A stretch of 64,000 nt of DNA, from contig CM061134.1 of NCBI GenBank assembly GCA_030789695.1, positions 61,883,334-61,947,333 of the forward strand. The letters are read 5' to 3'. The translations under genes and the position numbers were made by a program. The first letter of the stretch is position 1. Each line of letters begins with the position of its first letter. Shown here in pieces: positions 32,303 to 42,335 of the stretch. The DNA comes from Scilla litardierei. Lineage: Eukaryota; Streptophyta; Magnoliopsida; Asparagales; Asparagaceae. The notes beneath the pieces were generated by a model. It was not told where the DNA came from, did no database searches, and saw only the letters and a list, made by a program, of their open reading frames with translations.

Positions 32303-33369
32303 AAGTTTTGCTTTTCTGAATAATTATGCTTGCATGGATTGCTTGCTAAAATTACAAATTGAATTATCATGTACATCTAACGGGATACGAAATGTGGAAT
32401 GTACAGTCCGGCCTCCGCTAAGCAGCAATGATGCAATACCGGATGACGCGATGGTGATAAATATATTTCCAAGACTACGCAACATTGTTGCTAGTGCATT
32501 GTACAAAAAAGTCTTCCCAGTTCCAGCACCGCCGTTCAAGAAGAATGTAGTACCTTTATTTTCAAATAAGGATGAATTAATTGCCGAGTAAGCATTGTGT
32601 TGTGCATCATTGAGGCAATCAATGTCTTTTTGTGCATCCATTTGTTTCGATTTATTTATAAGTTCCTGATGTTCATGCAACAATCTATTGCCAACAATTG
32701 CATTCAAATCTCCAGCAGGAAGTGACATTGGTGGAAAGTCAGACACTTATCGTACTCCTCAAGCAATTCATTGATAAGCAATAATCCATAATCTTCAAGT
32801 TAGCATTGAGTTGGGGTAGAAATTGCAAATAAAGTTTGTAATTTATGTGGAAGATCATCGCAAATAAGAATTGAAAATTCATTCCATAATGCTAGGGGGT
32901 CGATCGGTGAACATTCGATAAGAATAATATAAAATAGTCTTCGTAATTGATATCCTGTTTTCATAATTGAAGCCTCGGAAAGACATTGTCTCCACTCGGA
33001 ATCATCTTCAAGAAGACCTCTTGCAATACATGTTGCTTTGAATGTAGGGTACTGATGTGTCCATATTTTCTACCTTTTTCATATCATCATGACATTGTAT
33101 TCCATGCCATTTTCGTATCCAAATCCCATATTTTCCTACGATATCGCGTTTCTGATGTTATATTCGAGTTTCGTAGTGTTTTATGAGTTTTCAGGGATTT
33201 TGGAGCAATTTGGGACCCGACATGGGTATGGACACATCCGACACGCCCATGGGCTCATTGGTGAAGCCCTACAGGAGTTCGCCGTGTTTTGGGATCCTCG
33301 GGAGGAGTGGAGGAGAGAGAGCAGGAGGAGAGAGGAGCTTCAACAGCCTCAGGAGATAATTTCCCAGGC

Positions 33370-33700
33370 TGCTCAGTCGAGCAGTACAGATGCTCGGACC
33401 AAGCAGATGTAAATGAGAAGAGGAAGCAGTTACGGGGATTGCTCAGACCGAGCAGAGCATCTGCTCGGTCGAGCAGCCCTTCATCCCAAAGCTGAAGCAA
33501 TCTAGCGCACGGCCCGAGCAACTACTCAGCGACGGAGTCAGCCTCTGCTCGGACCGAGCTGAGCTGACTCGGCCGTGCAGGCAGAGTGGGGATTTTGGAG
33601 ATTTTCGATTCCCTGTCAAGCTCGGTCGAGTAGCCAGCTGCTCGGCCCGAGCGACCGACCGAGCAACGCATTGCTTGACCGAGTCACCTACTCGGTCGAG
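33370..33700 (+). repeat. CTCGGTCGAGCAG palindromic-word array, Athila-B U3
   Basis: About a dozen words such as GCTCAGTCGAGCAG, GCTCAGACCGAGCAG, GCTCGGTCGAGCAG, GCTCGGACCGAGC and GCTCGGCCCGAGC, at irregular spacing upstream of the TATA-like box. The same word family recurs internally at 41741-42085 and 54906-54998. Confidence 0.85.
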
Positions 33701-34131
33701 AATGCTGAGGCTATTTTTGGAAACATTTTTAGGAGCGACTTCTGTGCGATCTGAGGGGTGTGAAGGCTGGGAGCTGGACGTCGATTGAGGCAATTCATTC
33801 TGGAGTTTTGAATACTTTTTCGGAGCGAAATTTAGAGCGATTTGAATTGTTAGTTTTTAGATTAAACTATTGAATATTGTTGGATCGTTTGGAGATTGGA
33901 ATTTTGTTTTGTTCTTCTGGCGCTCTTGGAATCTCGAATTTTTCGTGGGATCTATTAATCGCAATTTTTATCTATCTCTCGCTGTAAGTTATATATTTTT
34001 ATTCCATCAATTTGTTAAGATGTCTTCATCTTTAAATATTGTGTTTTTATCCGTCAAGAATGCCATGAGTGAGTAGATCTTTCTAGGGTTGATGGGTTAG
34101 CCCTAAGATCCTAGGGGGAAGACGTAGATCT

Positions 34132-34763
34132 GAATCCCTACATTGAATCAGGGATTTAGGAGAGTATTTCGGTCGATCCTACCGAATCCGTAGATAACCC
34201 GTACTGAGATCATGCCCACGGTCTGTGGAATTGATGTGCTTAAGGGGTATCTTCGGGATTCGAATAGGGAAATCGGTGGATCCAACTAAGGCACGTGACC
34301 ATGCCCGGCTCGTGCCTTGAGGGGATCCATCTACGAACTACATCGCTACATTGACGGCTACCGCCATTGCGTCAAAGAGAGCTACCGAAATACCTCACAA
34401 TTCTAACCCATGAGAGTGGTACGAATTGTGAGATTACTCCCCTAACCCTAATGCAACATGAGGATTCTATTCCAACGTCGATCCCCAATAATCTTTGCGG
34501 TGATCCCTAATGTCCTAGTCCTTTTTATTAGTAAAACAACAACATCCCAATCAACTCTCTCAACCCGATAGCTATCTCACTTCGAGATTTAGAAGTAAAC
34601 TGAGAACCCATATACACTATCACCGTCCCTGTCAGATTCGATATCATTTATACTACAACTTGACACCGTCCACTTCCAGATCGAGCCCGGAACTGAAACC
34701 TAGGGGCCATGCCATGCCTGGTGATCGTGACACCGTCGGGTGGAATCTAGGTGTAGGTTTCAG
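34132..34763 (+). repeat. Hairpin series in the Athila-B LTR leader
   Basis: Five hairpins: AATCCCT/AGGGATT near 34133-34156; CGAATCCG and TAGATAACCC pairing with GGGGTATC and CGGGATTCG (34184-34262, a long stem with few mismatches); AAGGCACG/CGTGCCTT (34288-34318), continued outwards by TGGATCC/GGATCCA; perfect 10-bp CTCACAATTC/GAATTGTGAG (34394-34432); perfect 10-bp CTGAAACCTA/TAGGTTTCAG (34693-34763). Three loops contain CATGCC. Confidence 0.75.
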
Positions 34764-34777
34764 ATACGTCAAGTTTT

Positions 34778-34795
34778 TCACGCAGTTGCCGGGGA
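34778..34795 (+). other. Degenerate primer-binding site, Athila-B
   Basis: TCACGCAGTTGCCGGGGA matches the tRNA-Asp complement at 15 of 18 bases. The mismatches are in the 5' half, which pairs with the tRNA 3' end. Confidence 0.8.
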
Positions 34796-34932
34796 TGGCA
34801 ATAGTGTTATCTCAGTTTATCTTTATTTTGAGAAGTTTGCTAGCGCTCTAATCATTTCTCGCATTTCCACCATTTTTATTCTTTTGTTTATTACAGTGCT
34901 ACTGATGGTATTTGTTTGAGTTTTTTTGGTGC

Positions 34933-36171
34933 ATGAACACTCGTTTCGGAGCATCTACTAGAGAGCTATTATTTGATCCCGAGATCGAGAAAACAGCAAG
35001 GGCTTTGAGGGCCTCCAGCAAAAATCCTTCTCCCTCTGCCCAGATGGCAGACAACAACAATCCTCCTCCTACTCGCACTGGGTCCATCAGGAACCACATG
35101 AAGTCGACGTTTGGAAATAACTCCTCTATTCTTAGACCGCAACTAGCGGCGGCGAGCTTCGAGCTGAAAACGGGGCTAATTAATCTGATGCAGCAGGATC
35201 CCTTTCACGGGCATCCTTATGAAAACCCCAACCACCACATCGATACCTTCCTTGCAAAGTGTGACACTTTCAAGGCGAAGGATGTGAGTGATGATGCAAT
35301 AAAACTGCGGCTTTTCCCGTTCACTCTGAGGGATAAAGCATCATACTGGCTCTGAGCCCATCCTCCTAATCATTTCACCACATGGGAGAAGTTGGCACTT
35401 GCATTCATGGATAAGTCTTATCCACCTTCGAAGACAGTACAGATCCGGGGAGTAATCTCAAACTTCAAACAGCTCCCACAAGAGTCACTCTATGAGGCAT
35501 GGGAGAGGCTCAAGGACCTCCAACATCAATGTCCTCACCATGGGATTCAGCCTTGGGATTTGGTGCAGAGCTTTTATAACAGGCTTCAGTCTAGCACCAA
35601 GATGATTATTGATGATGCGACGCAAGGCGCCTTACTCGATAAGTCTCCTGAGGAAGATATAGATTTCTTAGAGTACATGGCAGCCAACAACCAGCAATGG
35701 AGCGAAGAAAGAACTATTGTGACCTGGACCCCCGATTTCAAAGCTGCTAGCCACTTAACTCTCACATCGAGACCTTATGCAAACAAGTGGCCATGATTGA
35801 ACAGCGCCTGGATTCCATCCCGGCATCGCCTAGCACATCAGCTTATCATCCTGCAGAGGAGTATGCAGAGTATGGGTATATCCACAATGAGGCACAGTAT
35901 GATGGTGCCGAATTATCAGAATCTATTCAGTACATCCAAGGAGAGAGACGGAATCAATGGCGCCATCCAGCTGCTAGGAATCATCTGGGGTTTTCTTACG
36001 GAAACCCAAGTATAGGGCTGCAACCTCTATAATTTCATAGACCGCCACCCCTCCTGAGCAGCAACATGGATAGCAACAGAACCAGCAGCAGGGTAGATTT
36101 AGGCCAGCTGGGCCTTACAGACCGTCTGGTTATCAGTTCAACCGGCCGCCTCAGCAGGGCTACGTGCCAAA
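34933..36171 (+). pseudogene. gag: Athila-B gag, N-terminal part (stop and frameshifts)
   Basis: It starts MNTRFGASTRELLFDPEIEK. The capsid block runs ASFELKTGLINLMQQDPF to LFPFTLRDKASYWL. TGA at 35353-35355 fits CGA to TGA. The frame continues with SLYEAWERLKDLQHQCPHH. A frameshift lies near 35760, after which MIEQRLDSIPASPSTS is read in another frame. A Pro/Gln-rich part (RPAGPYRPSGYQFNRPPQQG) leads to the copia-3 insertion at 36171. Confidence 0.85.
36167..36171. repeat. Target-site duplication of copia-3 (left copy)
   Basis: CCAAA at 36167-36171 recurs at 40093-40097. Joining the sides restores the gag reading. Confidence 0.9.
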
Positions 36172-36777
36172 TGTAGGATCCTGCCAAAACAGAGTTAGGA
36201 TCGATAAATGAAGTTGAGACTTACGCTTGCGTACGCGGCACGGTAGTATATGAACTTCGCCTTCGGATTCGTCACGACGGATCGAGTCTACTCACGAACG
36301 GAGTAAGGCTACTAAATCCACAATCTAAATCTCTACTTTAGATTAAGAACTTGGATAGATGAAGAGAAAGGATTTCTGCAGAGCTTCGCTAGGATGAAGT
36401 TGCATGCATGAATTCCATGCAAAAGGTGTAAGGAAATGGCTAACCCTTGGGTCTTATTTATAGCCCCCAAGGTAGTTATTTTAGGATAAATTGTTCCTTT
36501 GGAACAATTTAACTAAGGTGTACCATCGTACATGGCATATTATAAGCTTAAGTTGTACCATATGCATGGTACAATATAAGCTTAAGATATTACCCCTTTA
36601 TTAGCCATATGTCGCATGCACTTATGCACATATAATGCGACATTCCCATCAATCTAGAGATCCTCTCTGCAAGGGAACATATTCCCTTTACGTACGACTT
36701 CGTGTACGCGACGTTCGAGGTCCGTATTCCCTCGTACATCCCCTACAAGGGTGTACTAACGTCTTCCATATCCAACA
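36172..36777 (-). mobile_element. copia-3 left (3') LTR, 606 bp
   Basis: It ends CATATCCAACA and is followed by TCTCCCACTC, whose sense strand (GAGTGGGAGA) is the polypurine tract. A TATAAATA box lies at 36462-36455. U3 has dyads such as TTGTACCAT/ATGGTACAA around four bases (near 36553) and TTAAGCTTA-type words. Confidence 0.8.
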
Positions 36778-37796
36778 TCTCCCACTCACACTTGAGGGGA
36801 TTGTAAGAGAATGTCTTTCTCTTAGTTCTTTCATATATCATACCGAGAAATAGACCGTGCGACCGTCATGCGCGTAGAGTCTGTTGTTGTGCACTTGTTA
36901 GAGATACACAACGACCTCGAAGGTGCAAAGTTGAGTAGTTCAACGCATGCTTTACCCTAGATTATTTCTTCACATTTCTTATACTTTATATTCAACAATT
37001 GAATCCCATCTGGATTACAATTGGCTGGCCAGCTTTGAATCATTAAAGTCCAAATGCGAATATGAAATCAATCTTCCTCTTCTTGCGAACCTTCTGATCT
37101 TGACTAGACTCGCTTTTCTAACGTGCCCCGCCGAGCCGAATTATCATAGTCCATAAGTAACACGCTAAGATAGAGATCATCTCGTCAAATCTAAAGGAAC
37201 CAATTGGAGTCCTTGAGGGTAAGAGTTAAGGCCCATATGGCCTTTGAGTCTCACATAATAGCAAACACTATTGCTACTAACTCAGTGGTCGAAATGCATA
37301 CGTGGTATGAACACGTATTACAACATCACTCCTTTCCCAGGGAGAGTATGTCTTAATGATGTTGTACGGATGAAAGATCAGACACCACAGTGCCTATCTT
37401 TTGAGTCCCTTTACTACCCATGAAATATTCCGGACTCTCATCCTGCATAAGACAGATATGATTTAAAAAATCCTATGAGATCCTTTTTAAATATCCTTGT
37501 GATACAGATCTCAGATCTTTTGTAAGCATCCATATGATGCAGATCTTTCATTCGACTATCTTGTTTAAGTCATGACTCTAAATCATTCGTCTAATGATTT
37601 TAACTTTAAACTAGTCTCATCTCTATCTTATCCATCTGATAAGATAAGGCGGTTGCTCATGTGAGAGAGCCAACCTTAATCTGTCCGACATACACACAAT
37701 TCAGCTGAGATTTCAAAAATGTACACAAACATTTCTTAAGAAATTCATATGCAATGTTTGAAAAAGAACTTATTCTTTTATCAAATTTGATCTTTC
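36778..37796 (-). other. copia-3 3' noncoding region
   Basis: About 1 kb between the polypurine tract and the pol C-terminus, without coding signals that I recognise. Confidence 0.5.
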
Positions 37797-39550
37797 TCAG
37801 ACATGGGAATATATATTGGTACAACTCAGCTCTTTACGCAATCCTTGGGATGATAAGCGTTTATAAAACACATTTCTGGGGATCGCTTTCGTAAGCGGAT
37901 CCTCTATCATCTCATGCGTAGATATGTACCTTATGTCTACCTTCTTGGTTTTATCATAGTCTTTTGCAAATTCGTATCGGATATCAATGTGTTTGATCTT
38001 ACAAGACATATCATCCTCTTAACCGCTTTCCAGTGTACTTGCCCTGTATTGGATTGGTAACAGCTTACCATTTCCAATGGCAAAACAGATGTCCGGTCTC
38101 GTACACACCATAGCGTACATAAGACTATCAACTGCACTGGAATATGGAACTTTTTCCATAATTTCCTTTTCCTTTTGGTTCTTTGGACACGATTCCAGAT
38201 ATAAATTATCGTAGATGCTTATATAAATATCAATGGACTTGCAGTCCTGCATATTGAATCGTTCTAGAACCTTCTTTATATAAGTCTCCTGTGAAAGAGA
38301 AAGAAGTTTCTTCGAACGATTCCTTGAAATCTTAACTCCAAGGATATATGCGGCTTTTCCTATGCCTTTCATCTCAAATACTGATGAAAGCCAAGCCTTG
38401 ATACTCATCACAAAGCCCTTGTCATTTCTGGCTATTAAAATGTCATCTACATATAGAGACATGATAATATACTTGCTTTTAATCCTCTTGATATATACTT
38501 AGTTATCTTCATCAAGCATGGAAAATCCATTTGATAAGACAACTTCTTGAAATCGTATATACCATTGCCTCGAGGATTATTTAAGACCTTATATGGACTT
38601 ACGAAGTTTACAAACCTTATGTTTGTTTCCTTCTTTTACAAACCCTGTTGGTTGTTCCATATAGATCTCCTCGTCCAATTCTCCATTGAGAAAGGCAGTC
38701 TTTACATCCATCTGATGTAATTCGAGGTATAAGCAAGCTACCATTGCCAGAATCAGGCGAATCGAGGTAAAACGCACAACAGGTGAGAAGGTCTCTTTGT
38801 AGTCTATCCCTTCCTGTTGCGTAAAACCTTTTGCGACAAGGTGATCTTTATATCTATCTATAGAGCCATCAGCCTTATGCTTGATCTTGAGAACCCATTT
38901 GTTCCTAATTGCTCTATGTCCTCTGGGTAAGTTAACTAAGTCCCAGACTTGGTTAACTTTCATGGATTTCAATTCCTCCTTCATCGCTTCCATCCATTTG
39001 TCTTTTGCAGGGCATGATACGGCCTGTTTGAAAGTAGCAGGCTCGTCATCATCTTGTAGTAAAGTCATAAAGGTTTGCGGAAATTCATCCTCAAATCTTA
39101 GAGGAGCCAACCTTGTACGACTACTACGTCGTATTTGAGATTCTTCAAGTCCTTGTTGACTCGAAGTTAGATCAATTCTAATATCACTCCCACTTGAAAT
39201 GTCGTTAGAATTGCTCCCACTTGGATCATTATTCCCGTATGGAATAGGATAATCGTCATTCGTATAATCCATTGGTGAAGGTTGAAACGTATCTTCGTTT
39301 TCACCAAGAATTCTCCCACTCGAATGAGGTAATCCTTCTTGATCATAAATCTCAAATAGAGATAAGTCCTGACTTATCTTGCCCTGTCTTGGAAACTCGT
39401 TTTCCAAGAAAGTGACATCCCTCGACACAAACTCAATTAGCCCACCATTGTCTTCCTGACTAACAAAAAACATAACCTTTGGAGTTTTCTGCGTATCGTA
39501 TAAAGATACATTTCCTTCCCCTTAGCCCAAGTTTGCCATACTTATGGGAG
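37797..39550 (-). pseudogene. pol: copia-3 pol fragments (RT, RNase H end)
   Basis: In sense order: a linker with LIEFVSRDVTFLENEFP before RT; RT start FKQAVSCPAKDKWMEAMKEE and WVLKIKHKADGSIDRYKD; VAKGFTQQEGIDYKETFSPV; QMDVKTAFLNGELDEEIYM (39473-38589). A break follows, then catalytic LYVDDILIARN (38462-38019) to CTRPDICFAIG. Most of RNase H is deleted; only HIDIRYEFAKD and STHEMIEDPLTKAIPRNVF remain (38009-37797). Not functional. Confidence 0.85.
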
Positions 39551-39849
39551 GAAATATGTGCGTAGGATGCACAACCCTAAGGTTTCAAAATACGACCTTA
39601 ATCTTAAGATATTTTTTAAAGCAGAACCATTTGTCGGGAATGAGCCGTAGCCGTGCCTAGGTCGGATCCCCCTTTTGGGGATTTTTCTGCAAATTATCGT
39701 CGCCGGCTCCCGTATGGATCCATGCGTTTCCCCCCGTATGAGAGAAATTTGATGCAGACGACTGTCGTTTGGCCCCGTATGGGCTAGTTCAACCAAGGCC
39801 TTTTGCCGAATTGGTCTGAAACTTCTCCCGGCCAGTGCCGATCAGTCCG

Positions 39850-40080
39850 GCCCCCGGCCAAGGACGGCATGCGGCAGCCCTGGCCACTGCCAGGGCCGGC
39901 CTGGCCACTGGCCTGGCCTCGGCCAGAGGCCGGCCAGGCCTCTGCCTGGCCTGGCCTAGGCCAGAGGCCCCTGGCCGGGGCCAGGGCCCCTGCCCTTGCC
40001 TCGGCCAGGGCGGCCGGGCCCTGGCCGGGGCCAGGGCCCCTGCCCTGGCCTCGGCCAGGGAGGCCAGGCCGTGGCCTGGC
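39850..40080. repeat. GGCC-rich palindromic array at the right end of copia-3
   Basis: About 230 bp of overlapping GGCCAGGC, CTGGCC and GGCCTCGGCC words, over 75% G+C, with many local dyads. It sits just inside the right end, where U3 of the 5' LTR should be. Open frames here on both strands (Pro/Ala/Arg-rich) are composition artefacts. Confidence 0.8.
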
Positions 40081-40092
40081 CGATATCCAACA

Positions 40093-41476
40093 CCAAATCT
40101 GCCTCGGTCCAATCTGGAGGCTACATTGGAGACCTTTATGAGCGGTCAGGCCTAGTTCAATCAGGACATCTTGACCCAGTTTAAAAGTATAAACACTTCA
40201 CTAAATGAACTGAGGGGCCAGATGTCCCAGCTGTTAAAGAACCAGGGGAGGTTGCCCACGCAACCAGAGACAAACACAAGGGCCCAAGCTAATGATGTGG
40301 TTTCTGTTACCACACGTGGTGGACGGGTGACTGACTCCGTCATGATCCCGGTGTTGAATAAGGAGAGAGTTACTGTTGAAGAAGCCGTTGATGACGATGA
40401 TAAAGAGGAGGCTGCTGAAGAGCCTATAATTATTGAGGAGAAGGCAGACCCCCCATCCATCACACCTACTGCTACACCGCCTCCTGTTGATGTTACAAAG
40501 AGTAAAGCTACCCAACCTCCCCCTCCATACCCACAGAGGCTAGCCCTGGCCAAGATGGAGAAGAAATACTCCAAGTTTACGGAGTTACTGAAGGGAATCT
40601 TGAACATCCAGTTCATGGACGCTATCACAGAGATCCCAATCTATGCCAAATTTTTGAAGGATCTGATCACGGGAAAAAGAAAGCCTGAAGAAATAAAGCT
40701 TATGGAGGACTCCACCTCCGTTATCAAGAATCATCTCCCCTGAAAGCTACCAGATCTGGGGAGCTTCACCGTGTCGTGCTCCATTGGAGGGATGCCTATC
40801 AGCAGAGCTTTGATTGATTTGGGGGCTAGCATCAGTTTGATGCCCCTTTCTATTTTCAAGAGATTGCAGACTGGAAGCAAACTAGAGCAGACAAACATGT
40901 CCATCCAGCTTGCAGACCACTCGATCACCTACCCGGTGGGTATAGCCAGGGATGCCATTCTTCAGATGCCCCCTGGGTTATGTGTTCCCGTTGACTTTGT
41001 TATCATGGACATGCCCGAGGGAGGGAACTCCCAGCTTATACTAGGTCGCCCCTTCATGGCGACGGCTGGCATTATGACTGATGTCCCAGAAGGGACTCTC
41101 TCTGAATGTGGGGGACATTGAAGCTAAATTCCGGCTGCAGAAGCCGATGAGAGAGCATGCTCACAAGGAAGGAGCCAGCTATTTGGAGCTTCTGGAAGAT
41201 GAAGCTATTGAAGATTTCACTTCTGAGAGGGTCATGAAGGACCCAATGAAAACAGGAATTGAAGATGACGGCGACCCAACCTACCACAAAGCGGTCGCCG
41301 CATACATCCGAGTATTAGATGAGGAACTTCTACATCATTCTCCGAATCATGAAGAACAGGAGACCATAGGCTACTCAAGGGAGAGACATGAAGTAGGCGG
41401 ATACCAAATGCCGCCGGATTGTACCATTGGAAAGAACGACGCGCGACTGCCACGCGCACCAAACGACTATCGATAA
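40093..41476 (+). pseudogene. Athila-B gag C-terminus and protease (broken)
   Basis: It resumes gag after copia-3. A 40171-40743 frame has LRGQMSQLLKNQGRLP, VVSVTTRGGR, PPPPYPQRLALAKMEKKYSK and IYAKFLKDLITGKRK. TGA at 40741-40743 fits CGA to TGA. Protease-like domain: ALIDLGASISLMPLSIF, IQLADHSITYPVGIARD and LILGRPFMATAGIMTDV. A one-base loss near 41105 shifts the frame, and the tail (LNVGDIEAKFRLQKPM, LEDEAIEDF) continues to the stop at 41474-41476. The catalytic motif is DLGA, as in Athila-A. Confidence 0.85.
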
Positions 41477-41484
41477 ATCAAAGG

Positions 41485-41530
41485 GAGTCGAGCTCATGAC
41501 TAAAATGAGCGCTTATTAGGAGGCTATCCA
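41485..41530 (+). other. Athila junction motif, Athila-B copy
   Basis: GTCGAGCTCATGACTAAAAT followed by GAGCGCTTATTAGGAGGC, a diverged copy of the Athila-A motif at 8939-8884, in the same place: directly after protease. Confidence 0.6.
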
Positions 41531-42335
41531 ATTTCTTAGATTTTGGATTTTCTTTTTCAATTTCTTATTTTTATTTCATATTCTAGAGATAAAACTATTA
41601 TACCACAAAAATTTGATGAATTCTTCCTTTGTACAGGTTGGACATGAGGGGGACATGCGAATCGACATTCTAAACGGAAGGAATCTGGAGGAGAGAACCA
41701 AATTTGAGAAGGAATTGAAAGAGGAGGAAAAAGGAGACACAGCTAACTCGATCGAGCAGCTACACTGCTTGGTCGAGCAGCTCAGCAACCTAAAACAAGA
41801 GCAAATTATCGCTTCGTCTACACGGCCCGAGCAGGCATCTACTCGACCGAGCAGTCAACTGCTCGATCGGATTGCACAGGCATTTGAAAACATGGAGAAA
41901 TCATCACTCTGCCTACACGGCCCGATTAACATCGGCTCGATCCGAGTAGAAGGTGACCCAACCGAGCAGCAAAATGCTCGAACGAGCAGACGAGGGAGTA
42001 TCTACAACTCAATTTTAATGTGTTTCTGAGCATAATCGACTCGACCGAGCAGTCTCACTGCTCGGACCGAGTCGATTTATTCTGCATTCGTGGGTCCCAC
42101 TCCTAAACGAGTTGGGTTTTTAACCCAACTCATTTTTGTTTAACACTAAGTATCCTAAAAATTCACCTTAGCTACCTAATTTACAGCCCGAGCTTCCCCT
42201 TCACTCCCCTACTCGATCCCCTCATCACCGTCATCCTCCGCCCGTGCCGCTGCCTGCACCGCCCCTCCGGCCGTCCGATCTCCGGTCTCTCTCTCCCCCC
42301 CCCCTCTCTCTCTCTCCCTCTCTCTTCCCCTCTCT
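41531..42335 (+). other. Athila-B spacer with CGGTCGAGCAG array and CT-rich stretch
   Basis: No gene that I trust. The frame 41613-42029 is open but mostly encodes the array. Words of the U3 type (ATCGAGCAG, GGTCGAGCAG, CTCGACCGAGCAG, CTGCTCGGACCGAG) fill 41741-42085. A hairpin, GAGTTGGGTTTTTAACCCAACTC, reduced here to arms GAGTTGGGTT/AACCCAACTC, is at about 42109-42131. From 42281 a CT-rich microsatellite leads to the SIRE insertion. Confidence 0.7.
42331..42335. repeat. Target-site duplication of the SIRE element (left copy)
   Basis: TCTCT at 42331-42335 and at 54636-54640. Both lie in a CT microsatellite, so the match alone is weak, but the LTR ends are exact. Confidence 0.7.

Larger units (their letters stand above)
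30008..33051 (-). pseudogene. Helitron Pif1-family helicase, broken
   Basis: The conserved order is visible in pieces. Upstream part YPTFKATCIARGLLEDDSEW and ICDDLPHKLQ (33051-32760). Then Walker [15 protein letters not shown], near 32540, with [19 protein letters not shown] (32746-32324). A stop follows, then DEVPM and a Walker B region, [11 protein letters not shown] (32300-31964). Then a second diverged copy of that segment (31973-31705), an inserted small Helitron, and the C-terminal motifs [39 protein letters not shown] and a final VYPDVLL before the stop at 30008. At least one frameshift near 30425 and several stops make it inactive. Pif1 helicases unwind DNA in rolling-circle Helitron movement. 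Confidence 0.85.
28398..33052 (-). mobile_element. Helitron, 5'-truncated, with decayed Pif1 helicase
   Basis: Sense is minus. The 3' end at 28398 has the Helitron pattern: hairpin arms CCGTACCC and GGGCACGGG, then CTAG. The next base is C rather than the expected T. The helicase part of the Rep-Helicase protein lies at 30008-33051. The Rep part is missing because Athila-B inserted at 33053. It carries a nested non-autonomous relative at 30786-31673. Confidence 0.75.
33053..34771 (+). mobile_element. Athila-B 5' LTR
   Basis: 1,719 bp from TGATGTGTCC to ACGTCA, with U3 array 33370-33700, TATA-like TATATATT at 33990-33997 and five hairpins between 34132 and 34763. No gene is seen. The open frames at 33255-33793 on both strands come from the palindromic array. 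Confidence 0.85.
36172..40092 (-). mobile_element. copia-3: damaged Ty1/Copia element, 3,921 bp
   Basis: It starts TGTAGGATCC and ends GATATCCAACA, with TSD CCAAA. Sense is minus. The left LTR is 36172-36777. The right end shares only the last 10 or so bases with it and is filled instead with GGCC-rich palindromic sequence. Pol is a patchwork: a piece before RT, two RT pieces and the C-terminal end of RNase H. Gag, protease and most of integrase are gone. Confidence 0.8.

Noticed and set aside
39789..40184. ORFs rich in Pro, Ala, Arg and Gly across the GGCC array
   Set aside because: Composition artefact of a GC-rich repeat, open on both strands.
41613..42029. 138-codon frame in Athila-B after the junction motif
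   Set aside because: More than half of it is translated array (Glu-Gln, Ser-Arg words) and Athila-A has no counterpart at this place.
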